Shown one piece after another: positions 18,559-27,390 of a DNA stretch of 64,000 nucleotides. Each line of letters opens with the position of its first letter. Position 1 is the first letter of the stretch. Position numbers and translations under genes: made by a program. The notes beneath the pieces are model-generated. The model did not search any database. It was not told the origin of the DNA and saw only the letters and a program-made list of their open reading frames with translations. The DNA is from Gaiellasilicea sp963745775. Its GTDB lineage: Bacteria > Actinomycetota > Thermoleophilia > Gaiellales > Gaiellaceae. The stretch covers positions 186,001 to 250,000 of the forward strand of contig CAVUYY010000013.1 of the NCBI GenBank assembly GCA_963745775.1, written 5' to 3'.

Positions 18559-19334
18559 AGAAACCGCTCGACGGCCGCGACCGTCTCGTCGAGCGCGTCC
18601 CAGAGCACGGTGTGCCCACCTGGGACGCGAACGACCTCGAGTTCCTCGCCGAGAACGGCCAGGTGTGCGTCGAGCAGATGGTCGTACGGGATGTACGACT
18701 CCTCGCCCAGCACGAGGAGCGTCGGCACGCGGGCGAGCTCGAACGGCGGCGGCTCGCGGCTCATCTCGCCATAGGCGGCGATCACGGCGCTCTGGAGATA
18801 CCGGTAGCGCCAGCGGCCGTCGCGCTCCTCGACCAGATGCTCGCGGAGCTCCGATGCGACGAGCTCGCGCGGCGCCCGTGAGAGCCGGCTCTCCTCGAAG
18901 CGGCGGTCGATCGCCTCGTCGAAGCTCGCATACGAGCGATCGACACGCGCACCCTCCGCCCCGTTCAGGGCCGCGTTGCCGGAGATCAGGAGCGCCGGAT
19001 CGAGCAGCACCAGCCGCTCGACTGCCTCCGGCGCGGCGGCGGCGACCTCGAACGCGATCCGTCCGCCGAACGAGTGCCCGATCCAACGGATGGGCTCGTC
19101 CACGAAGCCGTGCTCCTGGAGCGTGTCGAGCGCATCCTCCACGTGCTGCTCGAGGATCCAGGGCGGCTCGTACTCGGAGTCTCCGTGCCCGCGGAGGTCG
19201 AGAGCGACGACGTGGAAGCGAGCGGCGAGCCGCTCGGCGAGCTTCGTGAAATGGCGGCCGTGACTCGTGATCCCGTGCAGGCAGGCGACGACCGGCGAGC
19301 CGCGCTCGCCCCATTCGTGGCTGTGCAGGGTCAC
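18555..19334 (-). CDS. alpha/beta hydrolase
   Basis: A 259-residue alpha/beta-hydrolase. The oxyanion region is CLHGITSHGRHF, then VVALDLRGHGDSEY. The nucleophile elbow is IGHSFGGRIAF with Ser in G-x-S-x-G, and the late PGGHTVLWDALDE supplies the catalytic His. The start is GTG 19334, overlapping the peroxiredoxin stop as GTGA. This makes a coupled RarA-peroxiredoxin-hydrolase run on the minus strand. Substrate unknown. Confidence 0.85.
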   Translation of the reverse strand: MTLHSHEWGERGSPVVACLHGITSHGRHFTKLAERLAARFHVVALDLRGHGDSEYEPPWILEQHVEDALDTLQEHGFVDEPIRWIGHSFGGRIAFEVAAAAPEAVERLVLLDPALLISGNAALNGAEGARVDRSYASFDEAIDRRFEESRLSRAPRELVASELREHLVEERDGRWRYRYLQSAVIAAYGEMSREPPPFELARVPTLLVLGEESYIPYDHLLDAHLAVLGEELEVVRVPGGHTVLWDALDETVAAVERFL

Positions 19335-19804
19335 GAGCCGACCGTCGCCAGCGGTGCGGATGCGAGCTCGGTGCGGCGTGTGTCGGCGTCGTTGACGAGC
19401 GACCACACGACGACGCCTTGCTTGTCGATCAGGAAGGTGCCTCGGACCGCGGCTCCCTTCGACTCGTCGAAGACACCGTAAGCCCTCGCCGCGGCGCCGT
19501 GAGGCCAGAAGTCCGAGGCGAGCGTGTAGCTCAGCCCGAGCTCCCGCTTCCAGGCCTGGCGCGCAGGAGCCGTGTCGCACGAGACGAGCAGCACCTCCGT
19601 CTCGGCCTCCTCGAACGAGCCGCGATTCTCCTCCAGGTCGCGCGCCTCGTCCTCGCAGACCGGGGTGAACGCGAACGGGTGGAAGACGAGCAGGAGGTTG
19701 CGGCGGCCGCGGAAGTCGGCAAGCCTCACGCGCTCCGAGCCGTCGACCTCCAGGTCGAAGTCAGGCGCCTCGCTGCCGGTCTCGATCACGCTCATCCCCC
19801 TCAT
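19331..19804 (-). CDS. peroxiredoxin (AhpC/TSA, AhpE/BCP-like)
   Basis: Thiol peroxidase of about 157 residues. The peroxidatic site is FHPFAFTPVCEDEARDLEEN, matching the family pattern F-T-P-x-C with downstream Glu. A second cysteine lies in LLVSCDTAPA; no standard resolving Cys is placed in the helix as in classic BCP, so a one-Cys AhpE-like mechanism is possible. Start uncertain between ATG 19804 and 19795. Either way the N-terminus overlaps the 3' end of rarA by about 40 bp in another frame. Confidence 0.85.
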   Translation of the reverse strand: MRGMSVIETGSEAPDFDLEVDGSERVRLADFRGRRNLLLVFHPFAFTPVCEDEARDLEENRGSFEEAETEVLLVSCDTAPARQAWKRELGLSYTLASDFWPHGAAARAYGVFDESKGAAVRGTFLIDKQGVVVWSLVNDADTRRTELASAPLATVGS

Positions 19805-21071
19805 CGACGTCGCCCGCTGGGCGAACCTCGTCTTTGCCGCCCGGGCGATAGTACCGCCGTCCGCGCAGCTCTTCGGGGAGGTAGTCGAGCTCGAAGCCGC
19901 TCGGATCCGTGTGCGGGTCGATGTAGCCCTCGCCGTGCCCCAGCTTCTTCGCTCCCGCGTAGTGCGCGTCGCGGAGCATTGCCGGCGGCCGGAGGTTGCC
20001 GCCCTTCCGCACGTCCTCGCGCGCCTCCCAGATCGCGAGCGCGCTTGCCTTCGACTTCGGGGCGCCCGCGAGGTAGATCGCCGCCTGCGAGAGGTTGAGC
20101 TGCGCCTCCGGCAGGCCGACATGCTCGAGCGCGTGCGCCGCTGCGACCGCGACCTGAAGCGCGCGCGGATCGGCGTTTCCCACGTCCTCCGAGGCGAAGA
20201 TCACCATCCGGCGGACGATGAAGCGTGGATCCTCGCCGCCTTCGAGCATCGCGGCGAGGTAGTAGACGGCGGCATCCGGATCGGAGCCGCGCATCGACTT
20301 GATGAAGGCGGAGACGAAGTCGTAGTGCTGGTCGGCGCCCTTGTCGTAGCGGAGCGGCCGCTTGCGGGCGGCGTCGTCGACGTGACGCTCTTCGAGCGGG
20401 ACTCCCTCGGCGACCGCTGTCTCCCAGGCGAGCTCGACCGTGTTGAGGGCGGTGCGAGCGTCGCCGCCCGCGCGGCGCGCGATCGTCAGCGCCACGTCGT
20501 CCGGCACCGAGGCGCCGATCGCCTCGGCGCCGCGCCGCACGACCTCCAGCAGCTCCTCCTCGCCGAGCGCCTCCAACTCGACCACCTGGCAGCGGGAGAG
20601 CAGCGCGGAGTTGACCTCGAAGTACGGGTTCTCGGTCGTGGCGCCGATCAGGATCAGGAGGCCGTCCTCGACCGAGGGCAGGAGCGCGTCCTGCTGGGCC
20701 TTGTTGAAGCGATGGATCTCGTCGAGGAAGAGGATCGTCCGCTGTCCGTTGCCGCCGAGGCGGTCGCGAGCGCCCTGGAGCACGCGGCGGACGTCGTCGA
20801 CGCGAGCGGAGACCGCCGAAAGCTCCTCGAAGTAGGCGCCGGTCGTCTCGGCGACGATCCGCGCCAACGTCGTCTTGCCGACGCCCGGCGGGCCGTAGAG
20901 GATCAGCGAGCGGAGTCGATCCTCCTCGATCGAGCGGCGCAGCGCCGATCCCCGCCCGAGCACGTGCTGCTGGCCGACGAGCTCGTCGAGCGTGCGCGGG
21001 CGAACGCGCTGGGCGAGCGGCGCGTAGGCCACCGAGCGCTCCCGCGCGGCGTCTGCGAAGAGGTCGGACAT
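19761..21071 (-). CDS. rarA: replication-associated recombination protein A
   Basis: AAA clamp-loader-like ATPase of 436 residues acting at stalled replication forks. Walker A is YGPPGVGKTTLARIVAE, Walker B ILFLDEIHRFNKAQQDALLP, and sensor 1 GATTENPYFEVNSALLSRC. The C-terminal tetramerisation part is typical (KSMRGSDPDAAVYYLAAML, FASEDVGNADPRAL). It extends a further 20 residues of charged tail. The divergent tryptophan dioxygenase starts 21 bp away, so their promoters overlap. Confidence 0.92.
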   Translation of the reverse strand: MSDLFADAARERSVAYAPLAQRVRPRTLDELVGQQHVLGRGSALRRSIEEDRLRSLILYGPPGVGKTTLARIVAETTGAYFEELSAVSARVDDVRRVLQGARDRLGGNGQRTILFLDEIHRFNKAQQDALLPSVEDGLLILIGATTENPYFEVNSALLSRCQVVELEALGEEELLEVVRRGAEAIGASVPDDVALTIARRAGGDARTALNTVELAWETAVAEGVPLEERHVDDAARKRPLRYDKGADQHYDFVSAFIKSMRGSDPDAAVYYLAAMLEGGEDPRFIVRRMVIFASEDVGNADPRALQVAVAAAHALEHVGLPEAQLNLSQAAIYLAGAPKSKASALAIWEAREDVRKGGNLRPPAMLRDAHYAGAKKLGHGEGYIDPHTDPSGFELDYLPEELRGRRYYRPGGKDEVRPAGDVDEGDERDRDRQRGA

Positions 21072-21079
21072 GGGCGAAG

Positions 21080-21085
21080 TATGCT
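21080..21085 (+). promoter_or_regulatory. -10 box of tryptophan dioxygenase gene (leaderless type)
   Basis: TATGCT ends 6 nt before GTG 21092, inside the 20-bp gap to the divergent rarA gene. Confidence 0.5.
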
Positions 21086-21091
21086 CCGGCC

Positions 21092-21817
21092 GTGGCCACT
21101 CACGAGGCTCCCCCGGAGGCAGAGGACTTCTCCCAGCCGATCCTGCCGGGCGACGCCGGCAGCGACTACGAGCGCTACCTGAACACCGTCGGCCTGCTCG
21201 CGCTCCAGAAAGGGCCGGACGAGTGGGTGCATCGCGACGAGCTCCTCTTCCAGGTCGTGCACCAGTCGTCCGAGCTCTGGCTGAAGCTCGCCTGGAACGA
21301 CGTCGAGGAGGCGGTCGCGCACCTCGGCCGAGCCGAGCAGGAGCCCGCACTGCGCCTGCTTCGCCGCGCCTCTCTTTGCCTCGTCTATGCGACGACGCAG
21401 CTCGACATGCTCGAGCAGATGTCGCCGTGGGAGTACCAGGAGATCCGCAAGGTGCTCGGCCACGGGAGCGGCTTCGACTCGCCCGGCTGGCGCGAGATCC
21501 GGCGCGTCACACCCGCGCTCGGCCAGGCGTTCCACGCGCTCCGCGAGCAGGAGGGCCTGAGCGTCGTCGACATCTACGTGCAGGGCCGCGAGCGGGAGCT
21601 CCTGTACCAGCTCGCGGAGGCGCTGATGGAGTGGGACGAGCGGATCTCGATGTGGCGCGTCCGCCACTACAAGGTCGTCGCCCGCGTGATCGGCGACTCG
21701 GTCGTCGGGACTCAGGGGACGCCGGTCGAGGTTCTCGGGCGCCTGATCCACCACACGTTCTTCCCTGAGCTCTGGCGCGCCAGGAACGACCTGACGGCGC
21801 TCTCGCAGCAGTCGTGA
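21092..21817 (+). CDS. kynA: tryptophan 2,3-dioxygenase
   Basis: Haem dioxygenase of 241 residues that opens the indole ring of tryptophan to N-formylkynurenine. Key stretches: DELLFQVVHQSSELWLKL (substrate-pocket Phe, His), QLDMLEQMSPWEYQEIRKVLG, ISMWRVRHYKVVARVIGDS with the axial haem His, and GTQGTPVEVL for the conserved G-T-x-G loop. Length is slightly short but all core helices are present. The gene begins the longest forward run here and is coupled by GTGA overlap to a methyltransferase. No kynureninase or formamidase is nearby. Confidence 0.87.
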   Translation: MATHEAPPEAEDFSQPILPGDAGSDYERYLNTVGLLALQKGPDEWVHRDELLFQVVHQSSELWLKLAWNDVEEAVAHLGRAEQEPALRLLRRASLCLVYATTQLDMLEQMSPWEYQEIRKVLGHGSGFDSPGWREIRRVTPALGQAFHALREQEGLSVVDIYVQGRERELLYQLAEALMEWDERISMWRVRHYKVVARVIGDSVVGTQGTPVEVLGRLIHHTFFPELWRARNDLTALSQQS

Positions 21818-22593
21818 GCAACGCCGCCGTGTGGTGGGGCGAGGGCACGTACGAGCGGCTCGCGGAGCTGCTGGCGCCGATTCACGACAAGCTCGTCGAG
21901 CGACTGGCGCCGACCTCGGGTGAGCGGTTCCTGGATGTGGCGACGGGCACGGGCGCGGTGGCGATTCGCGCGGTGCGAGCGGGCGCCGCGGTGACCGCGT
22001 GCGATCTCGCTCCCGCGATGATCGAGAAGGCACGGGCTGTGCCCGGCTCCGAGGCGATCGCGTTCGATGTCGCCGATGCTCGGTCTCTGCCGTACGAGGA
22101 CGGATCCTTCGACGTCGTCGCCTCCGCCTTCGGCGTCATCTTCGCGCCGGAGCCGGCGGCAGCCGCGGCGGAGCTCGCCCGCGTCTGCAGGCCCGGCGGC
22201 CGGCTCGGCCTCACGACGTGGGTTCCGGACGAGGACGTTGCCGCGATCTACGAGCCGTTCACGGGTCGAAGCACGATCCCGCCGGATTCCTGGGGCGAGG
22301 CCAACAGCCTCGAGCGCCTGCTCGGCGACTCGTTCGGGCTCGAGGTCGAGCGGCACACGTGGTGGGTGACCGGACGGAACGGCGCGGAGGTCTGGCGCCT
22401 CTACTCGACGTCGGCGCCGCCGCTGAAGGCGCTCCTGGAGTCGCTCCCGGAGGAACGGCGGCCTGCGCTGCGGAACGCCTTCGTCGACCTCTACGAGCGC
22501 TATCGCGACTCCGACGGCGTGCGCTATCCGAACGAGTACCTGCTCGTCGTCGCCACGCGACGGTCTCTCGGAACGAACACGGAAGGAGGGTGA
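21814..22593 (+). CDS. class I SAM-dependent methyltransferase (first of a tandem pair)
   Basis: A 259-residue Rossmann methyltransferase. Motif I is FLDVATGTGAVAIRAV, the acidic motif II CDLAPAMIEKA, and post-I SFDVVASAFGVIFAPEP. ARVCRPGGRLGLTTWVP is the usual motif III region. It closely resembles the next gene in order and wording of motifs, indicating a tandem duplication. Start GTG 21814 overlaps the dioxygenase stop. Acceptor unknown. Confidence 0.87.
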   Translation: MSNAAVWWGEGTYERLAELLAPIHDKLVERLAPTSGERFLDVATGTGAVAIRAVRAGAAVTACDLAPAMIEKARAVPGSEAIAFDVADARSLPYEDGSFDVVASAFGVIFAPEPAAAAAELARVCRPGGRLGLTTWVPDEDVAAIYEPFTGRSTIPPDSWGEANSLERLLGDSFGLEVERHTWWVTGRNGAEVWRLYSTSAPPLKALLESLPEERRPALRNAFVDLYERYRDSDGVRYPNEYLLVVATRRSLGTNTEGG

Positions 22594-23387
22594 TGTTCGA
22601 AGAACTGAAGTCGAAGCAGAGCGTCATGTGGGGAAGTGGCCCATATGAGCGGGTCACCGCCAACCTGCTCGACGCGCAGGAGGACCTCGTGCGGGCGCTG
22701 GAACCTCGTCAGGGCGACCGGTGGCTCGACGTCGCCACCGGAACGGGCGCGGTGGCTCGCCTCGCGGCCCGTGAAGGCGCGGATGTGACCGGACTCGACC
22801 TCGCTCCCGACCTGATCGCGACCGCCCGGGCCGCGAACGACGTCGACGCGCTCTCGATCCGGTACGACGTGGGGGACGCGGAGTCGATGCCGTACGACGA
22901 CGCGTCGTTCGACGTCGTGAGCTCGACCTTCGGCGTCATGTTCGCTCCCGACCACGAAGCCGCCGCGCGTGAGCTCGCTCGCGTTTGCCGGCCGGGCGGC
23001 AAGCTCGGGCTCGCCTGCTGGCGGGAGGAGAGTGGCGCCGGCGACATGTTTCGCGTGATGCGGCCGTTTCAGGGGGCGCCCCCCGCCGGGATCGGGAATC
23101 CGTTCGCCTGGGGCGACGAGGATCACGTCCGAGCTCTCCTCGGCGACGCGTTCGAGCTCGAGTTTGCAGAGCTTGATTGTGTGAACCGGCTCGCGAGCTC
23201 CGAGGAGGCGTGGGAGATCTTCTCGACGTCGTACGGACCGACGAAAGTGTTGGCGGATTCGCTCGACGACGAGCGACGAGACGCCTTGCGGAAGGCCTGG
23301 ATCGAGCTCTTCGAGCGCTCGCGCGAGGGTGAGGGGATCGCGCACCACCGTCTCTACCTCCGCGTGCTCGGCACCAGGCGTCCGTGA
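22593..23387 (+). CDS. class I SAM-dependent methyltransferase (second of a tandem pair)
   Basis: A 264-residue paralogue of the preceding protein, sharing WLDVATGTGAVARLA, SFDVVSSTFGVMFAPDH and ELARVCRPGGKLGLACW. ATG 22593 follows a very strong GGAAGGAGGG site that lies inside the end of the first methyltransferase gene. N-terminal MFEELKSKQSVMWGSGPYER is typical of ubiquinone/menaquinone-like methyltransferase relatives. Its end overlaps the M20 peptidase by 4 bp. The acceptor is unknown. Confidence 0.87.
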   Translation: MFEELKSKQSVMWGSGPYERVTANLLDAQEDLVRALEPRQGDRWLDVATGTGAVARLAAREGADVTGLDLAPDLIATARAANDVDALSIRYDVGDAESMPYDDASFDVVSSTFGVMFAPDHEAAARELARVCRPGGKLGLACWREESGAGDMFRVMRPFQGAPPAGIGNPFAWGDEDHVRALLGDAFELEFAELDCVNRLASSEEAWEIFSTSYGPTKVLADSLDDERRDALRKAWIELFERSREGEGIAHHRLYLRVLGTRRP

Positions 23388-24694
23388 GCGAGCCGAGGAT
23401 GCGCGACGAGGCGGTCGGGCTGCTCCAGACGCTGATCCGTCTGAACACGGTCAACCCGCCCGGGAACGAGACGGTTGCGGCCGAGGCGCTGGCCGACTAC
23501 CTCCGTCGTCAGGGAGTCGAGTGCGAGCTCTACGCGCGCACCCCGGAGCGAGCGAACCTCGTCGCCCGGATCCCGGGCGGTGACGGGCCGAGCCTCGCCT
23601 TCCTCAGTCACACCGACACGGTCGTCGCCGACGCGGGGGAATGGTCGCGCGATCCGTGGTCGGGCGACCTTGCCGACGAGCACGTCTGGGGCCGCGGCGC
23701 GCTCGATATGAAGAACCAGGTCGCAGCGAGCGCGGTCGCGTTCGCGTCGCTCGCGCGGGAGGGTTTCGAGCCGGCCGGCGACCTCGTCTTCATTGCCGCC
23801 GCCGACGAGGAGGTCGGCGAGTCGTTCGGGCTCGAATGGCTCTGCGAGGAGCACCCGGACGCGGTGCGCGTCGACTACGTGGTGAACGAGGGCGCCGGCG
23901 AGCGCATCGAGCTCGGTGGCAAGCCGTACTACCTCTGCGCGAGCGCGGAGAAGATGACCGCGCCGTTCCGGTTGCGGGTCCACGGGCGGAGCGGCCACGC
24001 CTCGGCGCCCGGAATCGCCGACAACGCTCTCGTCAAAGCGGCGCCGCTGATCGAGGCGCTCGGCGCCTATCGACCGGAGCCTGAGCTCATCCCCGAGGTC
24101 GAGGCGTTTCTCGACTCCGTGCTCGGCGAGCAGCCCCCGCCGGACCAGATCCTCGCCCGGCTCTCGGAGGTGGGGGCGGTCGCCGTGGAGCTGGTCGAGC
24201 CGCTGCTCTCGCTGACCCTCTCGCCGACGATCATCGCCGCGTCCGAGCGGCGAAATGTGATCCCCGCGACCTGCGATGTCACCGTCGACTGCAGGATCCT
24301 GCCGGGGAAGACGCCCGAGGACGTCGAGCCGATCATCCGCGGCGTGCTGAATCGAACGGGTGTGGACGAAGGGGACTACGAGCTCGAGTTCCTGGAGCGC
24401 TGGGGCGGGACGCGCTCGCCCATGGAGACGCCGCTGTGGCGCGCGATCGAGCGCTGGGTGGACGGAATCGAGCCTGGAGCGAAGCTCGCGCCCGTCTGCT
24501 GTGCCGGTTTCACCGACTCGCACTGGCTGCGCGACGCCTTCGGCACCGTCGCGTACGGCTTCTTCCCGATGCGGGCGATGGATCCCGAGCTCGCCGCGCG
24601 GCTGATCCATTCGGCCGACGAGCGCGTTCACGTCGACGACCTCGAGCTCGGCGTCGAGTTCCTTCGCGAGCTCGCGCGTTCGCCGCTCCAGTAA
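23384..24694 (+). CDS. M20 family metallopeptidase/deacylase
   Basis: Zinc amidohydrolase of 436 residues, ArgE/DapE/succinyl-diaminopimelate type. Metal ligands are visible in LSHTDTV (His), GRGALDMKNQ (bridging Asp), AADEEVGESFG (catalytic Glu and ligand Glu), and the late IHSADERV His. The dimerisation domain starts at RLRVHGRSGHASAPG. Start GTG 23384, overlapping the methyltransferase stop. Natural substrate cannot be set from sequence; the neighbouring tryptophan and folate genes do not settle it. Confidence 0.87.
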   Translation: MSEPRMRDEAVGLLQTLIRLNTVNPPGNETVAAEALADYLRRQGVECELYARTPERANLVARIPGGDGPSLAFLSHTDTVVADAGEWSRDPWSGDLADEHVWGRGALDMKNQVAASAVAFASLAREGFEPAGDLVFIAAADEEVGESFGLEWLCEEHPDAVRVDYVVNEGAGERIELGGKPYYLCASAEKMTAPFRLRVHGRSGHASAPGIADNALVKAAPLIEALGAYRPEPELIPEVEAFLDSVLGEQPPPDQILARLSEVGAVAVELVEPLLSLTLSPTIIAASERRNVIPATCDVTVDCRILPGKTPEDVEPIIRGVLNRTGVDEGDYELEFLERWGGTRSPMETPLWRAIERWVDGIEPGAKLAPVCCAGFTDSHWLRDAFGTVAYGFFPMRAMDPELAARLIHSADERVHVDDLELGVEFLRELARSPLQ

Positions 24695-24706
24695 GGGGGC
24701 CGGATC

Positions 24707-25760
24707 GTGCTCGAGCTCTGGTCGCCGGACGGAGCCTTCGCGCGGATCGAGGCGTATCTGCGCGAGCGCGGCTTCTTCGCCGCAGGCGGCGAGGAGCTCG
24801 TCGCGGACGTCTACCTCGGCTACGGCCTCTCGGAGCCGCTGCGGCGCTCGGCGGCCCCGTCGCCGCCGGAGCCGTGCCGGCTCCCCCTCGCGGCCGTGTC
24901 CGTTCGAGACACGTCCGAGGGTCTGTCCCTGGGACATGTCCGGATCGGCCGGTCCCAGATCGGTCGCTGGCGGCGGAGCTGGACGGATGACGAGTACGGC
25001 GCCGCCGTCGACGCGGTCCGCGCTGCGATCGAGCGCGGCGACGTCTACCAGGTCAACCTCGTCCAGCATCTCGCGGCGGACTTCGAGGGCGACCCGGCGA
25101 GCCCTCGTCGCCGCGCTCGAGCCCTTCCGCCCGCTCGCGCCCTATCTCGCCGGCGAGGGCTGGGCGATCGTCTCCGCATCGCCGGAGCTCTTCCTGGCCC
25201 GGCGCGGCCGGCGCGTCTGGACGATGCCGATCAAGGGCACCCGGCCGCTCGGCGAGCACGTCGAGGGCGCGAAAGACGAGGCCGAGCACGTGATGATCGT
25301 CGACCTCGAGCGCAACGACCTCTCGCGCGTCTGCGAGCCCGGCTCGGTGCGCTGGCCCGAGCTGATGGCCGAGCGCGAGCTCGCCGGCGTCACACATCTC
25401 GTGTCGCGGGTCGAGGGAACGCTGCGCGAGGACGTCTCGCTCGCCGAGCTCCTCGCCGCCACCTTCCCCGGCGGCTCCGTCACCGGCGCGCCCAAGCTCG
25501 CCGCGCTCGACGAGATCGCGCGGCTCGAGCCCGTCGGCCGAGGCGCCTCGATGGGGGCGCTCGGCACCGTGCGCGGAAACGGCGATCTCGAGCTCGCGCT
25601 GACGATCCGCACCTTCGCCATCGCGGACGGACGGATCCATCTCTGGGTCGGTGGCGGAATCGTCTGGGACTCCGACCCGCAGGAGGAGATCGAGGAATCG
25701 TGGACGAAGGCGCGACCGCTCCTCTCAGCAATCGGCGCCCCACTCGAGGTCAACGCATGA
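24707..25760 (+). CDS. pabB: aminodeoxychorismate synthase component I (frameshifted)
   Basis: Chorismate-binding enzyme, about 350 residues, making 4-amino-4-deoxychorismate for folate synthesis. Signatures: AIERGDVYQVNLVQHL, MPIKGTRPLGEHVEG, DLERNDLSRVCEPGSV, FPGGSVTGAPKLAALDEI and GDLELALTIRTF. GTG 24707 follows AAGGGGG. An extra base near 25098 breaks the frame after DFEGDPA; deleting it gives ALVAALEPFRPLAPY. The N-terminal region is short. No glutaminase subunit PabA is encoded in the window. It is coupled by ATGA to pabC. Confidence 0.85.
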
Positions 25761-26590
25761 CACTGCTCGCCGTCGCGGTCGGCGGCCGCGGCCTCGTCGA
25801 TCCGGACGAGCCGGTGCTCCGCGCCGACGACGAGGCGCTGCTGCGGGGTCGCGCCGCCTTCGAAACGGTGCGCGTCTACGGGAGGCAGCCCTATCGCCTC
25901 GCCGCGCATCTCGAGCGGCTGGCGCAGTCGGCGGAGCGGATCGGCCTCCCGGCGGCAAACGTGCTCGAGCTCGCCGAGCTCGCGACCCAGGCGGTCGAGG
26001 CTGCCAACGCCGGCGACGCGGTGCTTCGCCTCTTCTGGACGCCTGGAAACGGCGAGGGCGCGCCGACCTCGCTCGCGCTCGTGAGCTCGCTCCCCACTCA
26101 CTACGACGCGCTCCGCGAGCGAGGCCAGCGTCTGATCTCGCTGCGCGGCGTCCGCGCCGAGGCGCCGTGGCTCCTGCCGGGCGTGAAGTCCACGAGCTAC
26201 GCGGTGAACATGGCGGCCGAGGCCGAGGCGAAGCGCCAGGGCTCCGACGACGCCGTTTTCGTCGACGGCGAGGGAGTCGTCCTCGAGGGGCCGACGACGA
26301 ACATCTGGTGGCGACGCGAGCGGACGCTCTTCACCCCGGCGCTCGAGCTCGGGATCCTGGCGGGGGTAACGCGAGCCGCAGTGCTCGAGCTGGCCGGCGG
26401 GCTCGACTATGACGTCGTGGAGGGAACCTTCCCGCTGGCCGACCTCGCCGCAGCCGACGAGGCGTTCACCTCGTCGTCCGTTCGCGAGGTGATGCCCGTC
26501 ACCGAGCTCGACGGAGAGCCGCTCGGCCGCGGCCCGGCGGCGGACGAGCTCCAGGCGGCGCTGCGTGCTGAGGCTACGCTGATGCCATGA
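25757..26590 (+). CDS. pabC: aminodeoxychorismate lyase (class IV aminotransferase)
   Basis: PLP enzyme of 277 residues, probably releasing pyruvate from aminodeoxychorismate to give 4-aminobenzoate. RGRAAFETVRVYGRQPYRLAAHLERL is the family N-terminus. WLLPGVKSTSYAVNMAAEAE carries the PLP Lys, and DGEGVVLEGPTTNIWW plus TSSSVREVMPVTEL complete the site. Adjacency to pabB favours lyase over branched-chain aminotransferase. The gene is intact and its end overlaps the DUF1385 gene by 4 bp. Confidence 0.85.
   Translation: MTLLAVAVGGRGLVDPDEPVLRADDEALLRGRAAFETVRVYGRQPYRLAAHLERLAQSAERIGLPAANVLELAELATQAVEAANAGDAVLRLFWTPGNGEGAPTSLALVSSLPTHYDALRERGQRLISLRGVRAEAPWLLPGVKSTSYAVNMAAEAEAKRQGSDDAVFVDGEGVVLEGPTTNIWWRRERTLFTPALELGILAGVTRAAVLELAGGLDYDVVEGTFPLADLAAADEAFTSSSVREVMPVTELDGEPLGRGPAADELQAALRAEATLMP
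26575..26580 (+). promoter_or_regulatory. internal -10 box before the DUF1385 gene (leaderless type)
   Basis: TACGCT, inside the last codons of pabC, ends 6 nt before ATG 26587. Transcription could begin here as well as at the operon promoter. Confidence 0.4.
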
Positions 26591-27390
26591 GCGAGAAGGC
26601 CATCAGCGAAAAGCCCATCAGCGAAAAGAAGGTGCGGCTCGGAGGCATGGCGCTCTCGAACGGCGTGCTCGTGCACGGCCCGACCTCGTGGGCCTGCGCG
26701 ATCCGCAACGACGCCGGCGAGATCAAGGTCGCGTCGGCGCGCAAGCGCGTGCTCGCGCCGCGGCTGCAGCAGCCGTTCATCCGCGGGCCGATCAAGCTGA
26801 TCGAGTCGTTCGCCTTTCTGCCCGAGCTCCGTCGCAAGCTCCCCGAGGCGCGACTTCCGTTCGAACGGCCGTCGATCCTCGCGGCGACGTTCGCCAGCGC
26901 GATGACGGTGCAGCTCGTCCGCCGCTCGAACCGGCTCGGCGACGCGGCGCGCGAGCTCCTCTCCGGCGCACTCTCGCTCACCCCGGCGCTGCTTGCGCTG
27001 CGCGGCGGCGAGCTCGCGGCCTACCACGGCGCCGAGCACGTCTCGATCGGCACCTACGAGCACGGCGTCAAGCGCGCGAAGGAGCACGAGCGCTGTGGCT
27101 CGCACCTGATCGGGCCGCTGCTCGCGGCGTCCGCCGCCGGCAACGTCCTCGCCGCGCGCGCCCCTGTCAGGTACCGCGGCTCTGCTCGCATGGCGAGCTC
27201 GATCGGCGCGGTCGGCGCGGCGGTCGAGGTCTTCGCGTGGATGACGAAGCATCCCGACCACCCGCTCTCGAAGGCGCTCGCGCGACCCGGCCACGAGCTC
27301 CAGCACCGGATCGCGACCGCCGAGCCCTCACCGGCGCAGCTCGAGGTCGCGGAAGCCGCGCTCGCCGCCTGTCTGGAGCTGGAGCGCTAG
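26587..27390 (+). CDS. DUF1385 membrane protein
   Basis: A 267-residue DUF1385 protein. LGGMALSNGVLVHGP is the conserved N-terminal motif and AAYHGAEHVSIGTYEHG the conserved G-A-E-H motif, both facing metal or ligand in predictions. The family usually has several membrane helices. Here hydrophobic stretches at residues about 115-145 (SGALSLTPALLALRGGELA) and 180-220 are weak, so topology is uncertain. The first 14 residues are three copies of an SEK(A/P)I repeat. Function of the family is unknown; it is coupled to pabC and followed directly by a nicotinate phosphoribosyltransferase. Confidence 0.8.
   Translation: MSEKAISEKPISEKKVRLGGMALSNGVLVHGPTSWACAIRNDAGEIKVASARKRVLAPRLQQPFIRGPIKLIESFAFLPELRRKLPEARLPFERPSILAATFASAMTVQLVRRSNRLGDAARELLSGALSLTPALLALRGGELAAYHGAEHVSIGTYEHGVKRAKEHERCGSHLIGPLLAASAAGNVLAARAPVRYRGSARMASSIGAVGAAVEVFAWMTKHPDHPLSKALARPGHELQHRIATAEPSPAQLEVAEAALAACLELER
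26590..26631 (+). repeat. 15-bp tandem repeat at the DUF1385 N-terminus
   Basis: Two full and one partial copy of AGCGARAAGSCCATC encode SEKAI-SEKPI-SEKK. Repeat slippage here would lengthen the N-terminus in steps of five residues without shifting frame. Confidence 0.7.
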
